From Pseudomonas parakoreensis (GTDB taxonomy: Bacteria > Pseudomonadota > Gammaproteobacteria > Pseudomonadales > Pseudomonadaceae): a DNA stretch of 64,000 nucleotides. The DNA is taken from positions 62,001-126,000 of the forward strand of contig NZ_BQHY01000009.1 in the NCBI RefSeq assembly GCF_021602155.1, written 5' to 3'. Below, piece after piece: positions 24,145 through 32,961 of this stretch (position 1 is its first letter; each line of letters begins with the position of its first letter). Made by a program: the position numbers and the translations under genes. The notes under the pieces were generated by a model. It was not told the origin of the DNA and did no database searches. It saw only the letters and a program-made list of their open reading frames with translations.

Positions 24145-24336
24145 GTGCGCACTCGGTTAGCGGGTAGCGTGGATCGTTGATACGCCGATTGTCGTCAGCG
24201 TTCAAGAGCACAGGTCGCTACAGTGCAAGAGCCAGTCGCCGCAGTGCGTTTTTACGGGGGCATTGCTGCGTAACTTGGCATCACCGGCGCATCAGACGCC
24301 GGGAACCACAATAAACGACCTGCCGAGGAACCCGAC
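24145..24336. promoter_or_regulatory. cdhR/caiX control region with 21-bp direct repeats
   Basis: GTCGC-TA-CAGTGC begins at 24214 and GTCGC-CG-CAGTGC at 24235: identical cores repeated exactly 21 bp apart. This geometry suits tandem binding of an AraC-type dimer. On the minus strand the core reads GCACTG-N2-GCGAC, close to the CACTGGATGCGACC site upstream of cbcX. CdhR and GbdR are the likely binders (inference). Confidence 0.6.
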
Positions 24337-25281
24337 ATGAAACGACTGATCAGCAGCTGTGTTCTTGCACTCAGCGGTACCGCTTTCTTGAGCGCCAGCG
24401 TCATGGCGGCCGAACCTGCGTCGTGCCAGAACGTGCGCATGGGCGTCGTGAACTGGACTGATGTGATCGCCACCAGTGCCATGACTCAAGTGCTGCTCGA
24501 TGGCCTCGGCTACAGCACCAAACAAACCAGCGCGTCCCAGCAGATCATCTTCGCCGGGATTCGCGATCAGCGGCTGGATCTGTTCCTCGGCTACTGGAAC
24601 CCGCTGATGACCCAGACCATCACCCCGTTCGTCGACGCCAACCAGGTCAAGGTCCTGCCGGCGCCAAGCCTGAAAGACGCCCGCGCGACCCTCGCCGTGC
24701 CGACTTATCTGGCGGACAAGGGCCTGAAGACCTTCGCCGACATCGCCAAATTCGAGAAAGAACTGGGCGGCAAGATCTACGGCATCGAGCCGGGCTCGGG
24801 CGCCAATACGCAGATCAAGGCGATGATCGCCAAGAACCAGTTCGGCCTCGGCAAATTCCAGCTGGTCGAATCCAGCGAAGCCGGGATGCTCGCCGCTGTC
24901 GACCGCGCCGTGCGCCGCAAGGAAGCCGTGGTGTTCTTCGGCTGGGCACCGCACCCGATGAACGTGAACGTCAAGATGACTTACCTCACTGGCAGCGAGG
25001 ACGCCCTCGGCCCGAACGAAGGCATGGCCACGGTGTGGACGGTCACCGCGCCAAAATACGCCGAACAGTGCCCGAACATCGGTCGCCTGCTGAGCAACCT
25101 GACGTTCACCGCCGAAGACGAGAGCCGCATGATGCAACCGCTGCTCGATCACAAGGACGCGTTCGAATCGGCCAGGCAATGGCTCAAGGATCACCCCGAA
25201 GACAAGCAGCGCTGGCTGGAAGGTGTAACCACCTTCGATGGCAAACCGGCCGCTGAAAACCTGCAATTGACCAGCAAATAA
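24337..25281 (+). CDS. caiX: L-carnitine-binding periplasmic protein CaiX
   Basis: A 314-residue ABC-type substrate-binding protein of the choline/betaine/carnitine group. A signal peptide spans residues 1-26 (cleavage after ASVMAA). The aromatic cage is suggested by NWTDVIATSA near 40, GYWNPLMTQ near 85 and FFGWAPHPMN near 200. It delivers carnitine to the shared permease/ATPase CbcWV, as shown in P. aeruginosa; there is no permease gene beside it. It is the first gene of the carnitine operon, preceded by GAGGA. A strong hairpin (25300-25325) separates it from cdhC, which may allow more binding protein than enzyme to be made. Confidence 0.92.
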   Translation: MKRLISSCVLALSGTAFLSASVMAAEPASCQNVRMGVVNWTDVIATSAMTQVLLDGLGYSTKQTSASQQIIFAGIRDQRLDLFLGYWNPLMTQTITPFVDANQVKVLPAPSLKDARATLAVPTYLADKGLKTFADIAKFEKELGGKIYGIEPGSGANTQIKAMIAKNQFGLGKFQLVESSEAGMLAAVDRAVRRKEAVVFFGWAPHPMNVNVKMTYLTGSEDALGPNEGMATVWTVTAPKYAEQCPNIGRLLSNLTFTAEDESRMMQPLLDHKDAFESARQWLKDHPEDKQRWLEGVTTFDGKPAAENLQLTSK

Positions 25282-25299
25282 AACACCGGAAATCAACGC

Positions 25300-25325
25300 T
25301 TCGCAGCCCCGAACAGGGCTGCGAA
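25300..25325 (+). promoter_or_regulatory. Intra-operon hairpin after caiX
   Basis: TTCGCAGCCC-CGAACA-GGGCTGCGAA is a perfect 10-bp stem with a 6-base loop and no T-run after it. It is more likely an mRNA-stabilising or processing element than a terminator. Confidence 0.6.
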
Positions 25326-25356
25326 CAGACCCATCACGCCTGAAGGAAACCGCACC

Positions 25357-26244
25357 ATGAACCACGACGTCATCATCACCTGCGCACTCACCGGTGCTGG
25401 CGACACGACCGCCAAGAGCCCGCACGTGCCGGTCACCCCGAAACAGATCGCCGCGGCTGCCGTGGAAGCCGCCAAGGCCGGCGCCACGGTGGTGCACTGC
25501 CATGTGCGCGACCCGCAGACCGGCAAGTTCAGCCGTGACGTGGCGCTGTACCGCGAAGTGATGGAGCGCATCCGCGAGGCTGACGTCGACATCATCGTCA
25601 ACCTCACCGCCGGCATGGGCGGTGACCTCGAAATCGGTGCTGGCGAGCACCCGATGGAGTTCGGCCCGAACACCGATCTGGTCGGCCCGCTGACCCGTCT
25701 GGCCCACGTTGAAGAACTGCTGCCGGAAATCTGCACCCTCGATTGCGGCACGCTGAACTTCGGCGACGGCGACACCATTTACGTCTCGACGCCGGCGCAA
25801 CTGCGCGCCGGCGCCAAGCGCATCACCGAGCTGGGGGTGAAGGCCGAACTGGAAATTTTCGACACCGGCCACCTGTGGTTCGCCAAACAGATGATCAAGG
25901 AAGGCCTGCTCGACAACCCGTTGTTCCAGCTGTGCCTGGGCATCCCGTGGGGCGCTCCGGCGGACACCACCACCATGAAAGCCATGGTCGACAACCTGCC
26001 GGCGGACGCGGTGTGGGCCGGGTTCGGCATCGGCCGCATGCAAATGCCGATGGCCGCACAAGCGGTGCTGCTTGGCGGCAACGTGCGGGTCGGCCTGGAA
26101 GACAACCTGTGGCTGGACAAAGGCGTGCTGGCCACCAACGGCCAACTGGTCGAACGCGCCACCGAGATCCTCAGCCGCCTCGGCGCCCGGGTGCTGACCC
26201 CGGCCGAAGGCCGCAAAAAAATGGGCCTGACCCAGCGCGGCTAA
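25357..26244 (+). CDS. cdhC: 3-dehydrocarnitine cleavage enzyme CdhC (BKACE family)
   Basis: A 295-residue beta-keto acid cleavage enzyme. With acetyl-CoA it converts 3-dehydrocarnitine to acetoacetate and betainyl-CoA. BKACE features are visible: the zinc-site [15 protein letters not shown] near residue 47, NLTAGMG near 78, [10 protein letters not shown] near 130, and GVGRMQMP-like IGRMQMPM near 225. The C-terminus keeps [14 protein letters not shown] (near 243), which carries the conserved glutamate. AAGGA lies 8 bases before ATG 25357. It is the second gene of the carnitine operon and sits next to cdhA and cdhB, which supplies its function. Confidence 0.93.
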   Translation: MNHDVIITCALTGAGDTTAKSPHVPVTPKQIAAAAVEAAKAGATVVHCHVRDPQTGKFSRDVALYREVMERIREADVDIIVNLTAGMGGDLEIGAGEHPMEFGPNTDLVGPLTRLAHVEELLPEICTLDCGTLNFGDGDTIYVSTPAQLRAGAKRITELGVKAELEIFDTGHLWFAKQMIKEGLLDNPLFQLCLGIPWGAPADTTTMKAMVDNLPADAVWAGFGIGRMQMPMAAQAVLLGGNVRVGLEDNLWLDKGVLATNGQLVERATEILSRLGARVLTPAEGRKKMGLTQRG

Positions 26245-26288
26245 ATCTCAGCCCCAAAAATGGGGCCCTGACTGCACCCCAATTTCAC

Positions 26289-26375
26289 CTGTAGGAGCTG
26301 CCGCAGGCGGCGATCTTTTGATCTTGCTTCAAACAATCAAAATCAAAAGATCGCCGCCTGCGGCAGCTCCTACAG
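26289..26375. repeat. REPIN, class A, double-compensated variant
   Basis: The arms read CCGCAGGCGGCGATC and GATCGCCGCCTGCGG. Relative to the other class A copies one base differs in each arm and pairing is kept. Located between cdhC and cdhA. Confidence 0.9.
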
Positions 26376-26400
26376 GAAACACCTTTTTCAGGGAGTTCTT

Positions 26401-27366
26401 ATGAGTTTTATCACCAACATCAAAACCTTCGCCGCCCTCGGCAGCGGCGTCATCGGCAGCGGCTGGGTCGCCCGCGCCCTCGCCCACGGCCTTGACGTGG
26501 TGGCCTGGGACCCGGCGCCGGGTGCCGAAGCGGCGCTGCGCAAACGCGTGGCCAACGCCTGGGGCGCACTGGAGAAAAACGGCCTGGCGCCTGGCGCCTC
26601 GCAGGATCGGCTGCGTTTTGTCGCGACCATCGAGGAATGCGTGCGCGATGCCGACTTCATCCAGGAAAGTGCCCCGGAACGCCTGGAGCTGAAACTGGAA
26701 CTGCACAGCAAAATCAGCGCGGCGGCCAAACCCGATGCGCTGATCGGCTCCAGCACTTCCGGCCTGTTGCCGAGCGAGTTCTACGAGAGTTCGACCCACC
26801 CTGAACGCTGCGTGGTCGGCCACCCGTTCAATCCGGTTTACCTGCTGCCGCTGGTGGAGGTGGTCGGCGGCAAGCACACCGCGCCGGAAGCTGTGCAAGC
26901 GGCTATGAAGGTTTACGAGTTCCTCGGCATGCGCCCGTTGCATGTGCGCAAGGAAGTGCCAGGGTTCATCGCCGACCGTTTGCTCGAAGCGCTGTGGCGC
27001 GAGGCGCTGCACCTGGTCAACGACGGCGTGGCGACGACTGGCGAGATCGACGACGCGATCCGTTTTGGCGCCGGACTGCGCTGGTCGTTCATGGGCACGT
27101 TCCTGACTTATACGCTGGCCGGTGGTGACGCGGGGATGCGTCACTTCATGTCGCAGTTCGGCCCGGCGCTGCAGTTGCCGTGGACGTATCTGCCGGCACC
27201 GGAGCTGACTGACAAGCTGATTGACGATGTGGTCGATGGCACCAGCGATCAGCTTGGCCGCCACAGCATTTCAGCGCTGGAGCGCTATCGTGATGACTGC
27301 CTGCTGGCGGTACTGGAGGCGGTGAAAACCACCAAGGAAAAGCACGGGATGAGCTTCAGCGAGTAA
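26401..27366 (+). CDS. cdhA: L-carnitine 3-dehydrogenase CdhA
   Basis: A 321-residue NAD-dependent dehydrogenase of the 3-hydroxyacyl-CoA dehydrogenase superfamily that oxidises L-carnitine to 3-dehydrocarnitine. The Rossmann motif is [14 protein letters not shown] (residues 11-24), followed by acidic VAWDPAPG near 37. The catalytic region includes [11 protein letters not shown] near 118, [18 protein letters not shown] near 138 with the catalytic histidine, and [18 protein letters not shown] near 185. GGGAG precedes ATG 26401. A class A REPIN separates it from cdhC and a class D REPIN from cdhB. The length matches known CdhA enzymes that are not fused to the thioesterase. Confidence 0.94.
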   Translation: MSFITNIKTFAALGSGVIGSGWVARALAHGLDVVAWDPAPGAEAALRKRVANAWGALEKNGLAPGASQDRLRFVATIEECVRDADFIQESAPERLELKLELHSKISAAAKPDALIGSSTSGLLPSEFYESSTHPERCVVGHPFNPVYLLPLVEVVGGKHTAPEAVQAAMKVYEFLGMRPLHVRKEVPGFIADRLLEALWREALHLVNDGVATTGEIDDAIRFGAGLRWSFMGTFLTYTLAGGDAGMRHFMSQFGPALQLPWTYLPAPELTDKLIDDVVDGTSDQLGRHSISALERYRDDCLLAVLEAVKTTKEKHGMSFSE

Positions 27367-27376
27367 TCGCCTTCCC

Positions 27377-27510
27377 CTGTGGCGAGGGAGCTTGCTCCCG
27401 CTCGGCCGCGAAGCGGTCGTAAAACCAGCGAATGCTGTCTGACCGACGCACCGCGATCAGAGGTTTTGGGGCGGCTGCGCAGCCCAGCGGGAGCAAGCTC
27501 CCTCGCCACA
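27377..27510. repeat. REPIN, class D
   Basis: Inverted class D elements with a 75-bp centre, between cdhA and cdhB within the operon. Confidence 0.9.
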
Positions 27511-27545
27511 ATGTGTATTGCGCCAGCGATCTATGGAGTTCAACC

Positions 27546-28022
27546 ATGCCAACCCTCACCACCTACCAAACCACCATCATCCCCGACTGGGTCGATTACA
27601 ACGGCCACCTGCGCGACGCCTTCTACTTGCTGATCTTCAGCTACGCCACGGACGCCCTGATGGACCGTCTCGGCATGGACAGTAACAACCGCGAGGCCAG
27701 CGGCCACTCACTGTTTACCCTCGAACTGCACCTGAATTATCTGCACGAAGTGAAGCTCGACGCCGAGGTCGAAGTGCGCACGCAGATCATCGGTCACGAC
27801 AGCAAACGCCTGCACCTCTATCACAGCCTGCACCTGGCCGGCGACGACAAGGAACTGGCCGGTAACGAGCAAATGCTGCTGCACGTCGACCTCGCCGGCC
27901 CGCGTTCGGCGCCATTCACCCCGGATACATTGAACCGTCTGCAAGCCATCGTCGCCGAGCAAGTCGATCTGCCCGCCCCGGCTTACATCGGCCGCGTCAT
28001 CGCCCTGCCACCCGCCCGCTAA
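27546..28022 (+). CDS. cdhB: Betainyl-CoA thioesterase CdhB
   Basis: A 158-residue hot-dog-fold thioesterase of the 4HBT type; the start reads MPTLTTYQTTIIPDWVDYNGHLRDAFYL (in pieces). The pattern W-V-D-x-N-G-H-x-R-D near residue 15-24 is the family active-site strand-helix. It hydrolyses betainyl-CoA from CdhC to glycine betaine and CoA, thus linking carnitine to the gbc pathway. In some bacteria this domain is fused to CdhA; here it is a separate protein. GGAG lies 8 bases before ATG 27546; the longer frame overlaps the REPIN. The dioxygenase gene follows after 23 bp. Confidence 0.9.
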   Translation: MPTLTTYQTTIIPDWVDYNGHLRDAFYLLIFSYATDALMDRLGMDSNNREASGHSLFTLELHLNYLHEVKLDAEVEVRTQIIGHDSKRLHLYHSLHLAGDDKELAGNEQMLLHVDLAGPRSAPFTPDTLNRLQAIVAEQVDLPAPAYIGRVIALPPAR

Positions 28023-28045
28023 TTCCTCCCACGCAAGGAGCCACT

Positions 28046-29209
28046 ATGCACACCGCTGCCGCTGTTGCCGATTTCCGCAGTTATCCGTTGATCAGCGCGC
28101 TGAGCGGCGTGCAGAACCTGACGGATCGCGTTTCGCTGGCCTGGGCTGATGGCCGTGTCAGCCCGTTTCACCATGTCTGGTTGCGGGACAACTGCCCGTG
28201 TGAACAGTGCGTCTACACCGTAACCCGCGAGCAGGTATTCGAGATCGTCGATGCCGCGCCGGATCTGGCTCCCGTTAACGCGCACATCGACAGCGACGGC
28301 TGTCTGCAGATCGACTGGCAGGACGGCCACCACAGTCGCTTTGATCCGGGCTGGCTGCGCGCCCACGCCTATGACGACGAGTCCCGCGCCGAACGTCTGG
28401 CGACCAAACCCCAGCCCTATCTGTGGCGCAGCAATTTGCAGCTACCGGCATTCGACTATTCAGCGCTGATGAACGACAACGGTGCGCTGCTGCAATGGTT
28501 GATCGCGGTGCGCGACATCGGCCTGACTCAGGTGCGCGGCGTGCCCACCGAACCAGGTTCGCTGAAGCTGATCGCCCAGCGCATTTCATTCATCCGCGAG
28601 AGCAATTTCGGCGTACTGTTCAACGTGCAGTCCAAGGCCGATGCCGACAGCAACGCCTACACCGCTTTCAACCTGCCGTTGCACACCGACTTGCCGACTC
28701 GCGAGCTGCAACCAGGGCTGCAATTTCTGCATTGCCTGGTGAATGATGCCGAAGGTGGCGAGAGTATTTTTGTCGACGGTTTCGCGATTGCCGACGCGTT
28801 GCGTCAGGAAGCACCGGAGCTGTTTCAGGCACTGTGCGAAATCCCCGTGGAGTTTCGCAACAAGGACCGCCACAGCGACTATCGCTGCCTGGCGCCGATC
28901 ATTGCACTGGACGCGTTGGACCGGGTGGCGGAGATTCGCATGGCAAACTTTCTGCGTGGCGCATTCGATACGTCGGTGGAGCAAATGCCGCTGCTGTATC
29001 GGGCCTATCGGCGCTTGATCGCCATGACCCGTGAGCCACGTTTTCGGCTGATGCAGCGACTCAATCCGGGTGAACTGTGGTGCTTTGATAATCGCCGCAC
29101 GCTGCATGCGCGCAATGCGTTTGACCCGGCCACCGGGGCGCGGCATTTCCAGGGCTGCTACGTCGATCGGGATGAGTTGTTGTCGCGGATTCTGGTGTTG
29201 CAACGCTAG
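28046..29209 (+). CDS. Gamma-butyrobetaine hydroxylase-like dioxygenase
   Basis: A 387-residue Fe(II)/2-oxoglutarate dioxygenase. An N-terminal zinc-binding DUF971-like domain carries WLRDNCPCEQC near residue 47. The TauD-type catalytic domain follows with the iron ligands HTDLPT (H-x-D) near 213 and CFDNRRTLHAR (distal His) near 352, plus an arginine near 362 for 2-oxoglutarate. This two-domain layout is that of gamma-butyrobetaine dioxygenase, which makes L-carnitine. Placed at the end of caiX-cdhCAB, it would feed gamma-butyrobetaine into the pathway. AAGGAG precedes ATG 28046. Trimethyllysine hydroxylases share the fold, so substrate is inferred from context. Confidence 0.88.
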   Translation: MHTAAAVADFRSYPLISALSGVQNLTDRVSLAWADGRVSPFHHVWLRDNCPCEQCVYTVTREQVFEIVDAAPDLAPVNAHIDSDGCLQIDWQDGHHSRFDPGWLRAHAYDDESRAERLATKPQPYLWRSNLQLPAFDYSALMNDNGALLQWLIAVRDIGLTQVRGVPTEPGSLKLIAQRISFIRESNFGVLFNVQSKADADSNAYTAFNLPLHTDLPTRELQPGLQFLHCLVNDAEGGESIFVDGFAIADALRQEAPELFQALCEIPVEFRNKDRHSDYRCLAPIIALDALDRVAEIRMANFLRGAFDTSVEQMPLLYRAYRRLIAMTREPRFRLMQRLNPGELWCFDNRRTLHARNAFDPATGARHFQGCYVDRDELLSRILVLQR

Positions 29210-29218
29210 ACCGCTAAA

Positions 29219-29301
29219 AGCAAAAGATCGCAGCCTGCGGCAGCTCCTACAGGGGATCGCATTTCAACTGTAGGAGCTGCCGGAGGCTGCGATCTTTTGA
29301 C
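29219..29301. repeat. REP pair, class A, outward arrangement
   Basis: Two class A half-elements lie in the opposite order to the usual REPIN: the right-arm form (AAAAGATCGCAGCCTGCGG) first and the left-arm form (GTAGGAGCTGCCGGAGG) second. The 5-prime AGATCGC and 3-prime GCGATCT ends still pair. Confidence 0.85.
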
Positions 29302-29313
29302 TTTCATAAAATT

Positions 29314-29351
29314 AAAAAAAGCCCCGATGCAAGCCGTGACAGGATCGGGGC
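29314..29351 (-). terminator. Rho-independent terminator reading leftward
   Basis: GCCCCGAT (29321-29328) pairs with ATCGGGGC (29344-29351). On the minus strand the hairpin is followed by seven T residues. No minus-strand gene ends just before it, so it may shield the carnitine operon from antisense transcription or be a relic. Confidence 0.5.
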
Positions 29352-29561
29352 AGAGGGTACTGTTGAGGAGCTGCCAGTCGAGGGTGACCAAACCGTCTGT
29401 AGCGAGCTAAGGCCAGTGTGCCCACTCCCCTTGGCACTGAGTTAGCCGAAAACGACCTGTTCATAGCCGTCGCGGCCACTGCGACAAATCACCCTTGCCG
29501 TGCCTGCGCATGCCCACCAGAATCGAGCCACGACCTCCATTGCCGAAGAAGGAAGCGCGCC
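29352..29561. other. Spacer upstream of the 87-codon gene
   Basis: This spacer belongs to the 352-bp gap between the dioxygenase and the next gene; the rest of that gap holds the REP pair and terminator. I see no gene or clear operator here. It should hold the promoter of the small gene. Confidence 0.35.
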
Positions 29562-29825
29562 ATGATGTATGCCGATTTGATCGATCAGGAAGACCTGTTG
29601 GGCCAGCTCAAGGCGTTGGGTTTTCAGGTGCCGAGCGGTTCGACCGCCGAGCAGGCCTGTGAGTGTGCGGTGCGTGGTCTGGACAATGTTCGCGCGTTTG
29701 AACTGCGCAAAATGGTCAAGGACATGTACACCAGCGGCGCCAGTATTCAGCCTGCGGTGCGTCAGGCGATCGACAAGCAGTTGTTGCCCGCGTTGGCGGA
29801 TTATCAGCAAAGCCACAGCGCCTGA
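29562..29825 (+). CDS. Small conserved-looking protein near gbdR, unknown function
   Basis: An 87-residue protein starting MMYADLIDQEDLLGQLKALGF. It is predicted mostly helical, with two cysteines (near 29 and 31) and no signal peptide, membrane segment or motif I recognise. AAGGA lies 8 bases before ATG 29562; the second ATG at 29565 is equally possible. Codon use looks like that of the neighbours. It lies between the carnitine operon and gbdR, where P. aeruginosa also has small hypothetical genes. A class B REPIN follows. No function can be assigned. Confidence 0.65.
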   Translation: MMYADLIDQEDLLGQLKALGFQVPSGSTAEQACECAVRGLDNVRAFELRKMVKDMYTSGASIQPAVRQAIDKQLLPALADYQQSHSA

Positions 29826-29833
29826 CAGACCGT

Positions 29834-29926
29834 CATCGCTGGCAAGCCAGCTCCCACAGGGATTTTCGGTGTGATCAAGATATCTGTATCACCGCAGAAC
29901 CTGTGGGAGCTGGCTTGCCAGCGATA
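29834..29926. repeat. REPIN, class B
   Basis: Inverted class B elements about 45 bp apart between the convergent small gene and gbdR. Confidence 0.9.
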
Positions 29927-29939
29927 AGATCGACGCGGT

Positions 29940-31043
29940 CTACAGCCTTACGCTGGCAAACGTCGACTCATTGCGCGCCTGACTCAACGCCGACATCGGC
30001 CCCGACAGCGGCGACATCACGATGGCCTGCGGCAGCGGCAGCATCGCCACTTGCTGCGTGGTGTTGGAGCCTACGCGTTCGTCACGCGGCGGGATACCGA
30101 AGTATTCGCGGTAGCATTTGGAGAAGTGCGGCGTCGACACGAAACCACACACCGAGGCCACTTCGATGATCGACATCGGCGTCTGCTTGAGCAGTTGCCG
30201 GGCGCGGATCAGGCGCAGCTTGAGGTAGTAACGCGACGGCGAGCAGTGCAGGTATTTCTGGAACAGGCGCTCCAGCTGTCGACGCGACACGGCGACATAC
30301 ACCGCCAGTTCGTCGAGGTCGATCGGCTCTTCGAGGTTGGCCTCCATCAGCGCGACAATTTCCTGCAGCTTCGGCTGGTTGGTGCCGAGCATGTGCTTGA
30401 GCGGCACGCGCTGGTGATCCTGCTCGTTGCGGATGCGCTCGTAGACGAACATCTCCGAGATCGCGGCAGACAGTTCGCGACCATGATCGCGGCTGATCAG
30501 GTGCAGCATCATGTCCAGTGGCGCGGTACCACCGGAACTGGTGAAACGGTTACGGTCGAGGGTGAACAGACGAGTGCTCATCGCCACACGCGGGAAAGCT
30601 TCCTGCATCGCCGCCAGACATTCCCAGTGCACGCTGCAATCAAAACCGTCGAGCAGACCGGCGCAAGCCAAGGCCCAGCTGCCGGTGCACACCGCGCCCA
30701 GACGCTTGGACTGACGCGCCTGGCTCTGCAGCCATGACACATGTTCACGGGTCACGGTGCGTTGGATACCAATGCCGCCGCAGACGATCACGGTGTCCAG
30801 GGGCGGGGCTTTGTGCATGGAGGCATCGGGGGTGATTTGCAGACCGTCACTGGCCCACACCTGTCCGCCATCGACGGTCAGGGTGCTCCAGCGATACAGC
30901 TCACGACCGGACAATTGGTTGGCCATGCGCAGGGGTTCGACTGCGGAGGCCAGAGAAATCAGCGTGAAATTGTCCAGCAGCAGAAAGCCGATGGATTGAG
31001 GCGCACGGTTCTGGGGTTGGGCCCCGGAGTTGAACGACGTCAT
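29940..31043 (-). CDS. gbdR: Glycine betaine/dimethylglycine-responsive activator GbdR
   Basis: A 367-residue GlxA-type AraC regulator. Residues 18-200 form the DJ-1/PfpI-like ligand domain (GFLLLDNFTLISLASAVEP near 19 and GAVCTGSWALACAGLLDG near 140). The AraC DNA-binding domain spans about 225-325, with helix-turn-helix sequence DELAVYVAVSRRQLERLF near 243 and MSIIEVASVCGFVSTPHFSK near 290. A low-complexity tail (about 335-367) follows. In P. aeruginosa GbdR senses glycine betaine and dimethylglycine and activates gbcAB, dgcAB, cbcXWV, caiX and sdaB. It resembles CdhR but has the longer GbdR-type C-terminus. The gene has a 540-bp upstream region with two palindromic elements. Confidence 0.95.
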   Translation of the reverse strand: MTSFNSGAQPQNRAPQSIGFLLLDNFTLISLASAVEPLRMANQLSGRELYRWSTLTVDGGQVWASDGLQITPDASMHKAPPLDTVIVCGGIGIQRTVTREHVSWLQSQARQSKRLGAVCTGSWALACAGLLDGFDCSVHWECLAAMQEAFPRVAMSTRLFTLDRNRFTSSGGTAPLDMMLHLISRDHGRELSAAISEMFVYERIRNEQDHQRVPLKHMLGTNQPKLQEIVALMEANLEEPIDLDELAVYVAVSRRQLERLFQKYLHCSPSRYYLKLRLIRARQLLKQTPMSIIEVASVCGFVSTPHFSKCYREYFGIPPRDERVGSNTTQQVAMLPLPQAIVMSPLSGPMSALSQARNESTFASVRL

Positions 31044-31584
31044 CGCGGTATCTCCTCACACAAAGCGGGTGATGGCCTCAGGCGGAGGCTCTTGTTATTG
31101 CCGGCGTTCTCACGTGGGAGACGGGCTTTGTTATGACAGAGCAAATGCCATGCCTAAAATTGAATGGCCGTTCAATAACTCCTGAAAACGACGTCGCGAC
31201 GTGTCTATTCAAGACGTCGGCCAACAGCTGTTTCGAAGTGCCATCAGCGGCGGTGAGCGCCCTGCCCCGCTGCCTGTGAGCAGATCGGTAGCACTTGTGG
31301 GAACTGGCCTGCGCGCAGTTTGTGGGGAGTGTCACCGCAGGCACGGGTGACGGACGGTAGGGAGTGCGAATGGCGCACTGCGAGTGGGAAAAGGTCTTAT
31401 CTGATTGCGACGCGCTAAAAGGTGGCGCCTGCGGTTATGTGTGTTCCGTTAGCGAGCAGTTTTGACTGGTCTGGCCTCATCGCTGGCAAGCCAGCTCCCA
31501 CAGATTCTGTGGTGATACAGAAATCGTGATCACACTGAAAATACCTGTGGGAGCTGGCTTGCCAGCGATGGGAGCGATACGGTC
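31044..31584. promoter_or_regulatory. gbdR upstream region with two palindromes
   Basis: This 541-bp gap holds the gbdR promoter. ATTGAA-TGGCCG-TTCAAT at 31159-31176 is an inverted repeat with 6-bp arms. ACGTCGCGACGT at 31191-31202 is a perfect 12-bp palindrome. Both lie 115-160 bp upstream of the gbdR ATG. Their factors are unknown; the first shares half-sites with the BetI palindrome but has a longer spacer. The stretch 31203-31477 shows nothing recognisable, and a class B REPIN fills 31478-31570. Confidence 0.4.
31478..31570. repeat. REPIN, class B
   Basis: Inverted class B elements just after the sdaB stop codon. Confidence 0.9.
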
Positions 31585-32961
31585 TCAGCACTCAACCGCG
31601 CTGACCGCCAAACCACCGCGCGAAGTCTCTTTATATTTGTCATGCATATCCGCGCCGGTATCGCGCATGGTGCGGATCACCCGGTCCAGCGAGATGAAGT
31701 GCTGACCATCGCCGCGCAAGGCCATCTGCGCCGCGTTGATCGCTTTCACCGCCGCAATCGCATTGCGTTCGATGCACGGCACCTGCACCAGTCCACCGAC
31801 CGGATCGCAGGTCAGGCCGAGGTTATGTTCCAGACCGATTTCCGCCGCGTTGCACAGTTGCTCCGGTGTCGCGCCCAAGATCTCCGCCAGACCCGCCGCC
31901 GCCATCGCGCAGGCCGAACCCACTTCACCCTGGCAGCCGACTTCGGCACCGGAGATCGAGGCGTTCTTCTTGCACAGAATCCCCACCGCCGCCGCACCCA
32001 GAAAGTAGTCGACGACGTTGGCGTCGGTGACCGCTTCGCTGAACTTCATAAAGTAGTGCAACACCGCCGGAATGATCCCCGCCGCGCCATTGGTCGGCGC
32101 CGTGACCATACGCCCGCCCGCCGCGTTTTCTTCGTTGACCGCCAAGGCGAACAAGTTGACCCATTCCATCGCGCTCAACGTCGAACCGATCACGTTGGGC
32201 TTGTTCAATTCCTGCAGGTTGCGATGCAACTTCGCCGCACGCCGACGCACATTCAAACCGCCGGGGAGGATGCCTTCGTGCTTGAGGCCCTGCTCGACGC
32301 AATCCTGCATCGCCCGCCACAGTTTCATCAGCCCGGCGCGGATTTCTTCTTCGCTGCGCCAGACCTTTTCGTTGGCCATCATCAATTCGGCGACGCGCAG
32401 ATTGTTCTTTTGGCACAGCTGCAGCAGTTCCACCGCGCTGGAAAAGTCATAAGGCAATTCGGTGCGATCCAGATCGACCACACCGCTGGATGCCTGCGCC
32501 TGATCCACCACGAATCCGCCGCCGACCGAATAGTAGGTGTCACGATGAATCTCGCCGTGATCGCCTTCGGCAATCAGGGTCATGGCGTTGGGGTGGAACG
32601 GCAGGTTCTCGTCGATCAGGCGCATGTCGCGCGCCCAGACAAACGGCACCGACAAGCGGCCGTCCAGAAGAAGCGTGTGGGTTTCACGCAGGGCCTGGAT
32701 TCGCGGGCCGATCTGCGACGGGTCGATTGCGTCCGGCCACTCGCCCATCAGGCCCATGATCACCGCGTTGTCGCTGCCGTGGCCGATACCGGTGGCCGAC
32801 AGCGAACCGAACAGTTGCACTTCTATACGCCGCACCTGTTCGAGCAGGTGCCGGTCGCGCAGCGATTCGACAAACAGGGCCGCGGCGCGCATCGGGCCGA
32901 CGGTGTGGGAACTGGACGGGCCGATGCCGATTTTGAACAGGTCGAAAACGCTGATAGCCAT
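31585..32961 (-). CDS. sdaB: L-serine ammonia-lyase (iron-sulfur)
   Basis: A 458-residue single-chain L-serine dehydratase that makes pyruvate and ammonia from serine, the end product of betaine catabolism. The N-terminal beta domain starts [21 protein letters not shown] (in pieces, residue 4 onward). The catalytic alpha domain has the 4Fe-4S cysteines in [18 protein letters not shown] near 335 and [12 protein letters not shown] near 385. ATG 32961 with AGGAG upstream gives the standard family start (MAISVFDLF); a longer frame upstream was rejected. It is divergent from cbcX and controlled with it in P. aeruginosa. Length is normal. Confidence 0.94.
   Translation of the reverse strand: MAISVFDLFKIGIGPSSSHTVGPMRAAALFVESLRDRHLLEQVRRIEVQLFGSLSATGIGHGSDNAVIMGLMGEWPDAIDPSQIGPRIQALRETHTLLLDGRLSVPFVWARDMRLIDENLPFHPNAMTLIAEGDHGEIHRDTYYSVGGGFVVDQAQASSGVVDLDRTELPYDFSSAVELLQLCQKNNLRVAELMMANEKVWRSEEEIRAGLMKLWRAMQDCVEQGLKHEGILPGGLNVRRRAAKLHRNLQELNKPNVIGSTLSAMEWVNLFALAVNEENAAGGRMVTAPTNGAAGIIPAVLHYFMKFSEAVTDANVVDYFLGAAAVGILCKKNASISGAEVGCQGEVGSACAMAAAGLAEILGATPEQLCNAAEIGLEHNLGLTCDPVGGLVQVPCIERNAIAAVKAINAAQMALRGDGQHFISLDRVIRTMRDTGADMHDKYKETSRGGLAVSAVEC

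Noticed and set aside
27356-27562. Small frames across the REPIN between cdhA and cdhB
   Set aside because: They translate repeat DNA (for example ARELAP, SSLAT) that recurs at each class D element and are not genes.
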